From NCBI GenBank assembly GCA_916048095.2, contig OU696581.1, forward strand, positions 4,993,445 to 5,057,444: a stretch of 64,000 nucleotides of DNA. The letters are read 5' to 3'. The DNA is from Sacculina carcini (taxonomy: Eukaryota > Arthropoda > Thecostraca > Sacculinidae). How positions within the stretch are numbered: position 1 is the first letter of the stretch; the number at the start of each line of letters is the position of its first letter. Below the pieces are notes generated by a model. That model was not told the origin of the DNA, searched no databases, and was given only the letters and a program-made list of their open reading frames with translations. Positions 22,690 to 33,791 of the stretch are shown in pieces. A program made the position numbers and the translations under genes.

Positions 22690-24523
22690 CCATCAAATAA
22701 ACAACAGGCAAGCACACTCATTAATCACTACTCACACATCAGCCACATCACTCCTTCACATGAAGACAGAAAAATCAGCAGACCACATTCAGCACAGATC
22801 CACTATACACACCATTCACACATGCGCAGACACGACACATCATACACAACATCAAACAATCATCAGCCTGTGGTCCAGATGGACTAAGTAACATCTATCT
22901 GAAACATCTTGGAACACAAGGCATACATACACTCACTAACATATCCAACTATAGCTACTCACACAACACAACACCTCACACCTGGAAAACGGGCATCATC
23001 ATCACCCTTCACAAACAAGGCACAAATTCAACGCTACCTTCTTCACATCGTTCAATCACACTGATCTGCACACCATCAAAAATCACAGAACGCCTCATAC
23101 TCAAACTCATCACATCACAAATCTCACTCTCACAATCACAACACGGCTTCATATCACTGCACTCTACACCCACACTGCTCACAAAACTCACACAGACCAT
23201 GATGGGTAACATAAACACAACAAAACCACCACACCGAACACTACTCATAACACTCGACATCAGCAAATCCTTCGACATAGTTCCAAGCCACAATCTCACA
23301 AACAAAATACTAAACACCGCACTTCACAACGACACAAAGAGGTGGTTGGACAACTACCTCGCTGGCAGATGTGCCCATGTGAGGTACAACGGGCAATCAT
23401 CTCACACACGCAACATAACAAACGGAGTCCCTCAGGGCTCCGTTTTAGCACCAACACTATTCAATCTATACCTACATGACATGCCAACACCAAGCACTCC
23501 ATCCATACATATATAATCATATGCAGACGAAATCACAATCACAAGCACACACAGACACGCCGACACAGCAGTGCACACACTACAACCTTATATTAACACA
23601 CTACAACAATGGTTCACCACAAGCAAACTAAACAATGCACCTGCCAAATCCACAGCCACACTCATCACCAACTGGACATCCGAACACAACTACACACCAC
23701 AAATCACTATCAACAACACGATCATCCCACACACGCACACACTAAAAATACTAGGCGTCACATATGACACACACCTCTCATTCAAACAACTCATCTCCAA
23801 CATCAAAACCAAAGTCACCCCACGCCTTAACACACTGAAAGCACTCTCACACATAACTTTCGGACACGACAAAGATACCACAACCACCATATACAAACAA
23901 TATATCAGACCCGCGATAGAATATGCTAGCCCCGCATGAGCTAGCAATCTAGCTACACGCCACACAAACAATTCAAAACAACGCACTCAAAACCATCACA
24001 GGATGCACAGCCACCACACCAGTAGACCACCTCCATCACGAAACAAAAATACTGAAACTGAAACACCACCTAGACAAGAGAGGCACACTCGCAGCAGCAT
24101 CAACTCTACACTACAACTAAATCAACTCACAACACAAGAAAACACAAACAGAAACATAAAAACAACATCAAGCACACTTCACCACAGACAAATTTTCACA
24201 TCACTTCCACCAGCTCCCCCACGCACATCAATCAAGAAACTGTAACAAAACCAGAAGCTAAAATATATTCAGACAGACGCGCGTGGGCATCACCGCCCCA
24301 CGCGCGCCTACAAGACGTCACACCAATCCCGACAACACCTCAAACACGACTGCTAGCTCACACCGTGACACACGGGAATACACACGGACACACACACGCA
24401 CAGTCCTCACGCCCACCGCCACAACCAATCAGCGGCGAGATGGTCAATCGCTCGCCACCGCGGGGCATGCACACTTCACCAAATGCATACATACAAGCAC
24501 ATCACACAACGCAAGCGCGAATC

Positions 24524-24555
<32 letters not shown>

Positions 24556-25010
24556 TAAACCACACACACTCCAACGCGCTCACACACTCTCTCTCGCTCA
24601 CAATCACACCACAGAAACACATACACATAGAGATCGCACAGAAAGCTATACACTCACTACAACACAATACACTCCTACAAAGACACCCACCGGATATACA
24701 CAAATCAGAAAACACACTCACACGCGAAAACAAGGTGCATCTGGTCAGGTTGAGATGCGGTCATCATCCTGCCCTCCTGACATATCAGAAAAGGTTGAAT
24801 GACTCAATCGATGACACCTGCCCAGATTGCAATTCGGCACCACACACCATCACACACATCATGGATCACTGCACAGCACACACACAACTCAGACGCCAAC
24901 ATAAAATTACATCCATCAGGGACCTGTGGAACAACCCGGTCGGCCCCGTGTCCTTCCTCAGGAGCTCGAGGTTGCTCGGACAGACAACCTGAGGAGCGTC
25001 AACAACAACA
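22690..25010 (+). pseudogene. LINE pol (RT and C-terminal zinc knuckle), CA-rich codons
   Basis: Plus-strand non-LTR pol: CGPDGLSNIYLKHLGTQGIH (RT block 0-1), LLITLDISKSFDIVPSHNLT (motif A), NGVPQGSVLAPTLFNLYLHD (motif B), a stop, then SYADEITIT where the catalytic box should be YADD. After TPQITINNTIIPHTHTLKIL (thumb) come broken frames and the C-terminal Cys/His segment LRCGHHPALLTYQKRLND with CPDCNSAPHTITHIMDHC (about 24750-24870), as in I, LOA and R1-group elements. Coding bases are strikingly C/A-rich (ACA, CAC, ATC codons). Frameshifts, stops and the missing endonuclease mark an old 5'-truncated copy. Confidence 0.85.
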
Positions 25011-25040
25011 GCAACACACTAACCAACAGCCCACTCGGTT

Positions 25041-25166
25041 ACATATGGCGCCGATAAAACAAAACTGTTACAAGAATATATTGAAAGTGACAAAGTTTTT
25101 GTAATAAATCGTTAGATAAAATTTTGGTGAAGGGAGGCTCAGAACTTTTTGAATAACCCTCGTATA
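25041..25166 (+). mobile_element. Tc1/mariner 3'-end remnant
   Basis: The tail GTTTTTGTAATAAATCG and the end GAACTTTTTGAATAACCCTC-GTA before (TA)n resemble the 3' end of common mariner elements. Only this end remains. Confidence 0.45.
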
Positions 25167-25184
25167 TATATATATATATATATG

Positions 25185-25240
25185 AAGTTGGTGTAGCCAG
25201 GTAGAATATTCTCTCTCAAACAAACGAGATTAAAATCGAA
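25185..25240 (-). pseudogene. PLE N-terminal scrap
   Basis: On the minus strand this reads FDFNLVCLRENILPGYTN, the block that marks PLE N-termini elsewhere in the window (28577, 29271, 25779). It ends in (TA)n. Confidence 0.6.
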
Positions 25241-25778
25241 GATACACGCGCAGCACTGGTCGCGTTGGCAGAGGCCGTGTATGTGTGTGTGCAGTCACGT
25301 GTTTGTGTGGCTGTGGTCCTTGCGCGAGCGGTAGATGTTTGTTTGTGAATGCGTGCGTGTCTGTATGCGCAGCACTGGTTATACAGGCAGATGGTGTGCA
25401 CGTGTATGTGTATGCATGTGAGTGTGTGTGTGCGTGTGTATGTGTGCGCGTGTGCGTCTATCCTGTACTGTCTTGGTGGCGATGTAACTGGGGGAAGTAT
25501 GGGCAGTGTAAAGGGGGTTCGATGACGCGTTGAGTTTCATGGAGAGTCGAGATCAAGCGTTCATGGTGTGAGTGTGAACGGTGCGCGGAAGCTTTGAGTG
25601 AGAGTGTACGGCGGTGTGCCGAGTGCATTGTTCTTGGTGTTTTGTACTCGTTTCCGCGGTGTGAATATCGAGCGTTGTGTGTATTTACTCGGTGTCATAT
25701 TGTGCGATTGTGTGATTGTGTTATATATATTTCATCGTCCATCATTTGTTCTCCAATACAACTACAACTACACTTGAA

Positions 25779-26013
25779 GATGGCTAATGTTAGCCGAAAG
25801 ACGTCTCGAGGAATAAATACCACCAATGTCTACCAGTGTGTGAGAATGGAGATAGGTAACTCCGAAATACTACGCCAGCAAAACATCGGTCAATTGCTGA
25901 ACAGACTTGACAAAAGAGACCAGCAACTAGCAAGGAATATCGAAACAACGCGGAAAAAACTAGTCAACTGCGAATGCGCAATCGATTTTAATCTCGTTTG
26001 TTTGAGAGAAAAA

Positions 26014-26015
<2 letters not shown>
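25779..26015 (+). pseudogene. PLE N-terminal fragment (coiled-coil region)
   Basis: The ATG at 25779 (MANVSRKTSRGINTTNVYQC) opens a charged helical segment QNIGQLLNRLDKRDQQLARN, then TRKKLVNCECAIDFNLVCLR, ending in A-rich sequence and (TA)n. The pattern CE-x-A-IDFNLVC recurs in two other fragments and resembles the PLE region before the RT, where a helix is followed by F-x-x-x-C-x(5)-L-x-P. The rest of the element is absent; beyond (TA)n lies the 3' end of an inverted PLE. Confidence 0.65.

Positions 26016-26017
<2 letters not shown>

Positions 26018-26077
<60 letters not shown>
26018..26077. repeat. (TA)n microsatellite at a PLE end
   Basis: About 29 TA units between a PLE N-terminal fragment and the 3' end of PLE copy 3. 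Confidence 0.95.
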
Positions 26078-26080
<3 letters not shown>

Positions 26081-26121
26081 GTAAATGAATCACTTCATAG
26101 GGCACAATCAATATATTATAA

Positions 26122-26158
26122 GTACGAACGTTTTCGCCTGACGGCTTCTTCAGGTACT
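26122..26158 (-). ncRNA. Hammerhead-ribozyme-like motif of PLE copy 3
   Basis: The minus strand has AGTAC, CTGAAGA, A, GCC-GTCA-GGC, GAAA, ACGTTC, GTACT. AGTAC/GTACT form stem I. The loop change (GTCA against GTTA in copy 2) leaves stem II intact. Confidence 0.6.
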
Positions 26159-26291
26159 GAAATTCATTCAAATTAACGGCCAAATTGCACAATTGTATAG
26201 CAGACAATAAAAAACACATGCATCATAAAAATTGAGTGACTCTAGTAATTAAGCGCTGAAAAAGGAGAATAAATTGCCAATTGTGTTATCT

Positions 26292-27690
26292 TTAGAATTG
26301 ACATTTTAAATATATTCCCTTGCAGCCGTTGATGAGCGATCCATCATCATGCTGTCGTATGTAGGCTGCTTCAGCGTACTTTCTTGTCGACTCATCTCTG
26401 ATGCCACTGTGGATGATACACCAGGTGATGGATAATGGAGAGTTGGTGTGATGCTCATTGTTGTGTTCGAACATCACACCGTTCAGTTTTGGGCTAATAT
26501 GCCCCTGCACTCGTATTTTCACAGGTCGACAGGTTTCACCTATGTAGAATCTTCCACAGAACGTACAAGTTACTTATAAATCACATTCTTCTGCCAGCAT
26601 TGTGACCTTTTCGTCGCACAGGAGCATGTAAAGCAGCCGGACTCGCATGTCAGGCGCTCTTTGGGAGGTGCAAATATTCTTTTTAATGGGCGACCCGGGG
26701 CAAAGAAAATCCGCACTTTGTCTGCGAGACCCGTTCTTCTGAGCAGTGATTGACACTGTCGCTTGTTTGCCTCACCCAAGTATGGCAACTTTACATAATA
26801 TTTGCGTTCGTCTTCTTTTTCTTCTCCATGTCCAGAATTGCCCGCATTCCTTAGTGCCCTATATTTTGTTTTTTCGATCACCTTCATGGGATAGCCATTC
26901 ACTTTCAGGCGATTTTCAACGGTTCTCAGCGATTTTCGTAGGTTCAGCTCATTGTTGGATCTTCTTGACGCCCTCACAAACTCGCCGTATGCAATGTAAC
27001 ATTTTGCTGATGTTGAGCCGTAGGATTGCCATGGCGTGAACGATCCACTGTGTACAGTTTTCACATGTAATGTGGTGTCGAATTTGCAACCATCATGACT
27101 GATGATGCAGTCGAGATATGGCAAGCTGCCGTCCTTTGGCGTTTCGATGGTAAATTGGATGTGCGAGTTGATTGAGTTAACAATCCGCATCACATCACCA
27201 ATGTTTACGTCATCGTACCACGCAATGAAAATATCGTCAATGTACCGCTTATACTCCAGTGGCCATGGTAATTTTTCAATTATTTGGCGGTCCATGTAGT
27301 CGGCATAAATAATGGCCAGTTGCGGTGCCATAGAATTTCCCATTGAAAGGCCCTGTACTTGTGCATAGTGCATCTCACCTTGGACAATCACATCATTTGA
27401 AATGGCCAAATCAATGAGAACTACAACATCGTCCACATCCATCAAGGTAATGAATATTTCAATATTTCAATGAATATTTCATCTCCATCTTTGTGCTGAT
27501 GTAAAAAGTTTGTTACGACCTCCATCAAGCCCACATCGTTGTTGCTGGAGCTCCGCAGTATTGTGCCGTACAGGTTAACAATATCCAATGAAGCCATTCC
27601 TTTTATTCTATCTTGTGGTATGTTTTCAAACCATTTGAGAAATTCGTCCGTGCTTCTGATGTGTGCAGGAACATTATCCAGAAGATTATC
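26292..27690 (-). pseudogene. PLE reverse transcriptase and GIY-YIG endonuclease (copy 3)
   Basis: RT motif B QGLSMGNSMAPQLAIIYADY and motif C YKRYIDDIFIAW are intact, followed by GSLPYLDCIISHDGCKFDTT, the basic linker and CESGCFTCSCATKRSQC. A one-base deletion at about 26573 puts the GIY-YIG core out of frame after NVIYK; the rest continues in another frame to NGCKGIYLKCQF. Upstream of 27445 the RT continues in a second frame to about 27690, where (TA)n cuts it off, so the N-terminus and motif A are missing or partial. Confidence 0.9.
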
Positions 27691-27692
27691 TA

Positions 27693-27696
<4 letters not shown>

Positions 27697-27762
<66 letters not shown>
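27697..27762. repeat. (TA)n-(TG)n compound microsatellite
   Basis: TA run to about 27744, then TG run; it truncates PLE copy 3. Confidence 0.95.
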
Positions 27763-28051
27763 CGCTTACATGACACAAGACACATCGCAGCAGAAATCTG
27801 GCGCGGAATTTCACGCTCTCCTTCGCAAAATTTTGGAAATTGCCAATGTCTGTAGGACAAACACACAAACGAGCCAAACTAGAATACATACACACACATA
27901 CACACACGCGCAAATACATATAATTTTACTCAAAAGCCTTTTTGTAAGTAATGCAATAAAGCTGTACATTATATTACTATACTATACTACGCGTAGAAAC
28001 ACACGCATACACACACACACAATCACACGCACCGCATAAAGTGGAGGCGAC

Positions 28052-28296
28052 CTGCAGTTGTTGGCACGTGCGCGCGTCAATGTTGTGTACGAGCACCTTG
28101 TTCATCAGATTCTTGTCGTGCGACAACAGATACACTCTGCTCTGCACATTATCAGCTGCCACCGCCGCCGCTGGCGTTGGTGGTGCCGTCAGTGGTGGCC
28201 GTCGCGTAGCCAGTAGACAACACTGCAGTATAGCATCGTCGGCGTTGCTTCGACGACCAAACGTGGAACTCGCACGAGCATCGGTCATGCGCTGTC
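28052..28296 (-). CDS. SWT1: SWT1-type endonuclease, exon 5 (PIN domain, C-terminal third)
   Basis: Acceptor ctgacgcag above 28296. The exon encodes GQRMTDAR, an Ala/Pro-rich stretch, and two PIN signatures: NADDAILQCCLLA (third acidic position) and VYLLSHDKNLMNKVLVHNID (fourth acidic position, with the DxNLxNK pattern typical of SWT1 PIN domains). The PIN fold is a Mg-dependent endoribonuclease; yeast Swt1 acts at nuclear pores in mRNA surveillance. The low end is set at CTGCAG/GTCGCC because that phase (0) fits exon 6; a stronger-looking donor (G/GTGCGT) at 28033/28032 would leave phase 1. The loop between the motifs is long (about 25 residues, Ala/Pro-rich). Confidence 0.85.
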
Positions 28297-28299
28297 CTG

Positions 28300-28400
28300 C
28301 GTCAGTGTGTGTGTGTGTGCGCACGTGTGCGTATGTGCGTGTGTATGTGTTTGTGTACGTGTTTGTGTAGGTGTGTTTGTGTAAGTGTGAATGTGTATGT
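28300..28400. repeat. (TG)n-rich simple sequence
   Basis: Imperfect TG/GTGT repeats on the acceptor side of SWT1 exon 5; as CA on the coding strand they precede the acceptor. Confidence 0.85.
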
Positions 28401-28576
28401 GTACATGTAAGTATGTTCAGTTTAGTTTGCTTTATTGCACTTCAACGATACACTTGGCTACTCTTTGCAAACGATACCAAGTTATATACACATACATACA
28501 TATGATGTACATATTGGCAATTTATACATACATATGATATATATATTGACAATTTATACATGTACACATACATATA

Positions 28577-28760
28577 TATTGGTGTAGCCAGGCAGTAGAT
28601 TTTCACGCTTACAAACGAGATTAAAGTCAATTGCAATTTCGCATTTTGCAATCTTTTTCCTGGTGGATTCTAAATCTCTTGTCAGTTTCTGGTCGCTTTG
28701 ACTCAAACACTTCAAAAGCGTTCCTATATTCTGTAACGTTTCGAAGTTTGTTGACTCCAT
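28577..28760 (-). pseudogene. PLE N-terminal fragment (minus)
   Basis: Encodes TLQNIGTLLKCLSQSDQKLT, then STRKKIAKCEIAIDFNLVCK and RENLLPGYTN. It closely matches 29271-29430 and more distantly 25779-26015. It lies head-to-head with the plus-strand copy. Confidence 0.7.
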
Positions 28761-28959
28761 CTACAGACAATTCATAAAAACACAATACACATGAAAACAC
28801 ACAACAAATATAAACAATTGTACAAAATGTTGGCGAATATGTAAATGCCAATGACTATAGTCGCGCCTAGGTGCTAGCGACCAGGGATCACGCCAAGGTG
28901 CTAACATCAGGCGGATGTGCGGGCGTCTGACTGTCGCAAGGGCGATTCGATGTTGAGGG

Positions 28960-29175
28960 GTGTGGACCTCAAAGCTATATTGGTATGACGACGACAACGC
29001 TGTCGCGGCGGCTGACTTGCCACCTGAGAAACGGCGCCATCAAAAAACATTTCAGCTCGGCTCACAAACAAAAACTGAGGTGTTGGCGTATGAAAACGAC
29101 GCACGTCGACTCCGCCTGCTTGAAGCAGTATATATCAACCAGCTGAGGCCATCAATGAACATTCAACAGGAATAA
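28960..29175 (+). pseudogene. PLE endonuclease C-terminus (second PLE family)
   Basis: The frame to the TAA at 29173-29175 ends KTEVLAYENDARRLRLLEAV and YINQLRPSMNIQQE, the typical C-terminus of PLE GIY-YIG proteins (LEA-x-x-I-x-x-x-x-P-x-x-N). It differs from the C-terminus of copies 1-3, so it is another family. The next PLE N-terminus begins about 95 bp downstream, suggesting a tandem PLE junction. Confidence 0.65.
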
Positions 29176-29270
29176 AATGGTGTACTTCCAACTCAGCGAG
29201 CACCCCCATCTGAGCGAAACTCGACTCGCCCTTGCGACAGTCAGACGCCCGAAAGTCCGACGCCCGAAGA

Positions 29271-29430
29271 TGGAGTCAGCAAACTCCGAAACGTTACAGA
29301 ATATAGGATCGCTTTTGAAGTGTTTGAGTCAAAGCGACCAGAAACTGGCAAGAGATTTAGAATCCACCAGGAAAAAGATTTCACAATGCGAAATTGCAAT
29401 TGACTTTAATCTCGTTTGTAAGCGCGAAAA
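29271..29430 (+). pseudogene. PLE N-terminal fragment (plus)
   Basis: The ATG at 29271 reads MESANSETLQNIGSLLKCLS, then QCEIAIDFNLVCKREK, and runs into CA and (TA)n repeats. It is the N-terminus of the PLE family whose C-terminus lies just upstream. Confidence 0.7.
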
Positions 29431-29439
29431 ACATACACA

Positions 29440-29448
29440 CACACACAC

Positions 29449-29534
<86 letters not shown>
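29440..29534. repeat. (CA)n-(TA)n microsatellite
   Basis: CA run then about 40 TA units; it cuts off the PLE fragment. Confidence 0.95.
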
Positions 29535-29537
<3 letters not shown>

Positions 29538-29650
29538 TCGTACCAACGAAAAAATTTCGTACCGTACTTTCGTACCATACCTCAGTTTTTGCAATCGTAC
29601 CGTACTAGTACGAAAAGAATTTCGTATCGTAATTTCGTACCTTCAGCAAT
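29535..29650. repeat. Cluster of TTCGTACC/GGTACGAAA words
   Basis: The words TTTCGTACC, CGTACCGTAC and TTTCGTATC recur about seven times within 110 bp in both orientations. Function unknown; the word may also be a degraded transposon end. Confidence 0.6.
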
Positions 29651-29822
29651 CGTTCTCACAGGACTTGAATCGATATTTGCTATCCCCATATGTGGAATTC
29701 TATAATATACATTATTACACACTTGATATTATATTTTACTAAATATTTAATACTAAATTAAATACGAAATGTTTATGAAATACGTTTATTTAACTTCAGA
29801 TTATAAAAAGGAAACGTTAAAC

Positions 29823-30345
29823 GTTAAACACATATTACCAATTTGACAGCTATTATGCGCACTTGCGATTACACATGAATATACACTGATTTAATTTCAC
29901 TGAAGTCCAATCAAAATTTACGCACTTGCGATTACACAGGAATATACCACTGTGTAGAGAATTTTGTGTTCTACAAGAAAAGCTATAATTTATACCCACA
30001 AATGATACAAAAAAACGTGTAAAATTGGCAAAATTCTCAAATACATCCAAAATTACACTTGAACACCGGGCGACTAAAATTAATTCATTTTTCTACTATT
30101 TCTCAGTAACTATTTGTTACACATAAAAATAAATTATACCATCGTGCTAAAAATCTTGTTTTCTACAATACGGTATAATTTGTAATTTTCCAAAGTGTAT
30201 CTGAAGGACGTTATGGCGGTGTAAAGTCAAAAGCACATATTACCAATTTGACAGCTATTATGCGCACTTGCGATTACACAGGAATATACACCGATTAAAT
30301 TTCACTGAAGTCCAATCACAATTAAGAATGCATCATATTAGCTCC
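29823..30345. repeat. AT-rich ~343-bp repeat, inverse copy of 912-2190
   Basis: GCGCACTTGCGATTACACAG occurs at about 29860, 29920 and 30262, each with the same flanks in inverse orientation to the array near the window start. The right end (about 30345) matches bases 1-50 of the window. Confidence 0.85.
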
Positions 30346-30479
30346 AAGCATGGATGGTGTGGTTTGTAAGCATGGATGGATGGTAGACTTTTCTATTGGT
30401 TAAGACTTTTTATGGGTTTACTTTTTCTTTTTTAATTTCTAATCATTTTTTATTAATTCAATATTCATTTACTTGATTT

Positions 30480-31720
30480 ATTGTTCTGCACAAAGGGCGG
30501 GTTTTAATGTTAGATGGTGATGTTGAATTATAAATATATTTTGAAAACATTATGATAAAAAATTAGTCATTTTTCATTGTTTTGTGTCAGAGTTCTGAAT
30601 TATTCAGCACAACGGGAAGGTTTAAATAGGATTTTTTTTTGTTTACTCTTTTCTTTATTAATTCATATTTATTTTCTCTTATGAATTGAATACAAATTTA
30701 ATAGTATGAACTGTTTCGCACGACGGGCGGGTTTACATGCTAGAATTTTCATTGTTTTGTACGTGTTAGTGTTATGAATTATTCCGCACGACGGGTAGGT
30801 TTAAATATGAGGTGGATTAAGGGATAATATTTCGTCAAATTTATAATTATAATATTCACATTTAGAGTTTTTATTGGTGAAAGTATTTACAGGTTAAAGT
30901 TTTTGCTTTTTAATTTTTATACAGTTTATTCTATGGATTGAATATCCATTGTATTTCATGAATTGTTGAGCACGACGGGCGGGTTTCAATATGAGGCGGG
31001 GTAAAGGAAAATAGGTTGTCAAAATAAAAATAAAAATCATTAAATTTAGATTTTTCAATTGAGTAAGATTTTAATGAGTATATCTGTTTTCTTTTTGAAT
31101 TTGCAATATGTTTATGAATTAAATATGAATTTCATTTTATGAATTGCTCCGCACAACTGGCGGGTTTCAATGCTAGACGGTGATGTTAAGTTATAAAAAT
31201 ATTTTGGAAACATTATGATGAAGCAGTGTAGTCATTTTTTAATGTTTCGTGTCTGAGTTCTGAATTATTCAGCACGACGGGCATGTATAAATATGAGGCA
31301 GTTTAGGCAAACTATTTTGTGAAAATAAATATGAAAATATAGAAATTTAGACTTTTTCATGGGTTTACTCCACTCTTTTTTAATTCATATTCCTTTTCTC
31401 TTATGAATTGAATACAAATTTTATAGTATGAACTGTTTCGCACGACGGGCGGGTTTACATGCTAGAATTTGCATTGTTTGTTACGTGTTGGTGTTCTGAA
31501 TTATTCCGCACAACGCATATATATGAGGCGGGTTGAGGGAAAATATTATGTCAAAATAAAAATAAAAATATTCACACTTGGACTTTTCTATTGAGTAAGA
31601 CACTTAATAGTTTTCATTTTCTTTTTTAATTTGGAATTTTTTTTATGAATATTAATTTCTATTAATAGTAATTCCATTTTGTGAATTCCTCCGCACAACG
31701 GGCGGGTTTTAATGCTAGTA
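30480..31720 (+). repeat. Higher-order tandem repeat with CGACGGGCGGG units (possible Helitron-type ends)
   Basis: The word GCACGACGGGCGGGTTT (or a close variant) appears ten times, at about 30484, 30605, 30717, 30784, 30968, 31149, 31269, 31438, 31505 and 31689. The first five and last five match in order at offsets of 665-721 bp, so a higher-order unit of about 700 bp is present twice. Several units end CCGC...GCGGGTTT-x-AATGCTAG, i.e. a short stem before CTAG, which resembles Helitron 3' ends. No replicase was found. Confidence 0.7.
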
Positions 31721-31795
31721 CATATATATATATACGTATATATGATACATACATGCATGTACATACATATGACTTAAAAGAAAAACACAAAATAT

Positions 31796-31842
31796 AGCTA
31801 CGGCAGACAAACGTTTCGGTTGTCACACCTTCTTCAGTGACT
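31796..31842 (-). ncRNA. Hammerhead-ribozyme-like motif of another PLE family
   Basis: The minus strand reads CTGAAGA, A, GGT-GTGACA-ACC, GAAA, CGTTTGTC, TGCCG. The ACG/TGT stem III and a GTC cleavage triplet fit a hammerhead; stem I is only partly paired. No PLE protein remains beside it. Confidence 0.55.
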
Positions 31843-31904
31843 ATAAACAGATCAGTGATTCAAATGCAATGAACAATGAACAATGATGAACAGAACAATG
31901 AGCA

Positions 31905-32943
31905 GTGACCCGATTTCTCTGGTTAGAAGGAGTGCGAGGGACTGAAATTCATCGAAGGCTTTTAGCACAATACGGGGAGAGTGCACTACCGCGTAGAAGT
32001 GTGTATGAGTGGATTGAGAAGTTTAAAAGTGGCCGGACGAGCGTGACGCACGAAGAGGGTGCAGGACGTACATCGACCTCCATCACTGATGAGAAGATTC
32101 AGCAAGCTGGAGAGATGGTAATGGCGAACCGGCGAATTATCATTGATGAGGTAGCTTGTTCTCTGCCGATTAGACATGGTTCTGCCTTTCAAATCATCCA
32201 CGATGAGCTCGGCTTCCATAAAGACTGTGCGAGATGGGTGCCAAGAGAGCTTACTGCAGAGCACAAATGCAAGCGTCTTGAAATCTCTCAACGTTTACTC
32301 GATCGCTACAACAATGATGGTGAGATATTTTTGAGCAGAATAGTCATAGGCGATGAAACGTGGGTGCATCATTATGAGCCAGAATCCAAAACACAGAGTA
32401 TGGAGTGGAAGCATCCTGGCACGCCAGCGACGAATGAATTCAAGACTCAGGCTTCTGCAGGAAAGGTGATGCTAACCCTTTTTTGGGACTCAAAAGGACC
32501 TATACTGGAAGACTACCTGGAAAAGGGGTGCACCATCCAAAGTGCAAGGTACAGTGCTTTGCTGGCCAACAAACTGAAGCCAGCAATTCGCACCAAACGC
32601 CGAAGCCTATTGTCGAACAAAGTTTTGTTGTTGCATGACAATGCACGCCCATACACGGCCGCCAATACTGTTGAAACAATTCACTAATTGGGTTTCGAGG
32701 TGCTGGAACACCCTGCCTACAGCCCAGATCTCGCCCTTTCCGACTACCATTTATTTGGACCGCTCAAAGATGGTTTACGAGGTCGACGATTTCCTACGGA
32801 TGAAGATGTGAAAGAGGCGGTGCATTAATGGTTGCATGACCAACTCCAAATCTTCTTCTCGGAGGGATTATTCCCTGATAAGCAAGCTTGTGGACCGCTG
32901 GACCAAGTGCATTGAAAAACAAGGAGAGTATGTAGAAAAATGA
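31905..32943 (+). pseudogene. Mariner transposase with in-frame stops
   Basis: Reads RFLWLEGVRGTEIHRRLLAQ, RSVYEWIEKFKSGR (helix-turn-helix), then VIGDETWVHHYEPESK (first Asp), VLLLHDNARPYTA (second Asp) and HPAYSPDLALSDYHLFGPLK (third Asp), the D,D34D triad of mariner. In-frame TAA stops at about 32685 and 32826, then a frameshift near 32860, precede the normal end KCIEKQGEYVEK at 32941. The start codon is missing (a stop lies just upstream at 31899). Confidence 0.92.
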
Positions 32944-32989
32944 TGTACTTGCTTATGCCCTGCTTTTGTGTAAATACATTGAAAAACCA

Positions 32990-33019
32990 AGAGTGCGTAT
33001 AATTTTTTACTCTCCCTCA
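32990..33019 (+). mobile_element. Mariner right terminal repeat
   Basis: ATAATTTTTTACTCTCCCTCA then TA repeats: a typical mariner end. The left partner is not present, so the 5' end is truncated. Confidence 0.6.
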
Positions 33020-33496
33020 TATATATATATATATATATATATAAGCATAAAAATAAACATAAAAAATGAAATTTAGAATTTTCATTTGATTAGGATTTAT
33101 ATGGATTTAATATAATCTTTTTTAAATTGAATTTTTTTATGATTATAATACCTGCGGTAGAGGGCAATACCCTTTCTCTCTTTAACGAGTATATAAGCTG
33201 CGGTGTTCTCAGAGATGGGGATTAAGCAGGAAGATTACGACTAGGCGAGGAGTAAGGCTAGGCTGGATGGCTGGATGGCCAAGTCATTGCATACTAGCAC
33301 TAGTATTAGGATGTGGCAGCGATGATTGTACAGCACTAGAGCAGATACTAATTAATTATGTCTATTATTAACTAGCGACAAATTCCGCGGCGGTTAATGA
33401 ACAGCGTCCTTCGTCCTTCGAACCGCGGTCCTTCGTGCGGTTAATGAACAAACAAACACGACTACATATATATACAATATATTTTACAGTATATAC

Positions 33497-33746
33497 CAGT
33501 GGTTCTCAACCTTTTTTCTCTGATTCCTCACTTTTCAATGACCCATATCTTCATTTTCCACAACAGCGCTGATAAATTAAATAAATTCATTGGTTACATC
33601 AAAGTAAATGTCAAGAGGTGATTAGAAACAAAAATAAACGAATTTGAATTGATAAAAACACACATTTGTACATCTGTGCGACTTTTAGCTTCTCACTTGG
33701 CAACTCTTCCATTCCCCAACAGTTCCCCACAGGTTAAGAACCACTG
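33497..33746. mobile_element. hAT MITE, 250 bp, 8-bp TSD
   Basis: Terminal repeats CAGTGGTTCTCAACC and GGTTAAGAACCACTG. The duplication GTATATAC lies at 33489-33496 and 33747-33754. No coding. It sits in the SWT1 intron, 46 bp below exon 4. Confidence 0.93.
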
Positions 33747-33791
33747 GTATATACGAAACAGTTAGTTCACAAGTGTTCATAATTATCCTGC

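Larger units (their letters stand above)
26078..27696 (-). mobile_element. Penelope-like element (PLE copy 3), 5'-truncated
   Basis: Minus-strand PLE lying between two (TA)n tracts (26018-26077 and 27697-27744). It holds most of the RT, the linker, the GIY-YIG endonuclease and the hammerhead-bearing 3' region. Very similar to PLE copy 1. Confidence 0.9.

Noticed and set aside
29381..29594. Tyr-Ile repeat frames
   Set aside because: Translations of (TA)n; no real protein.
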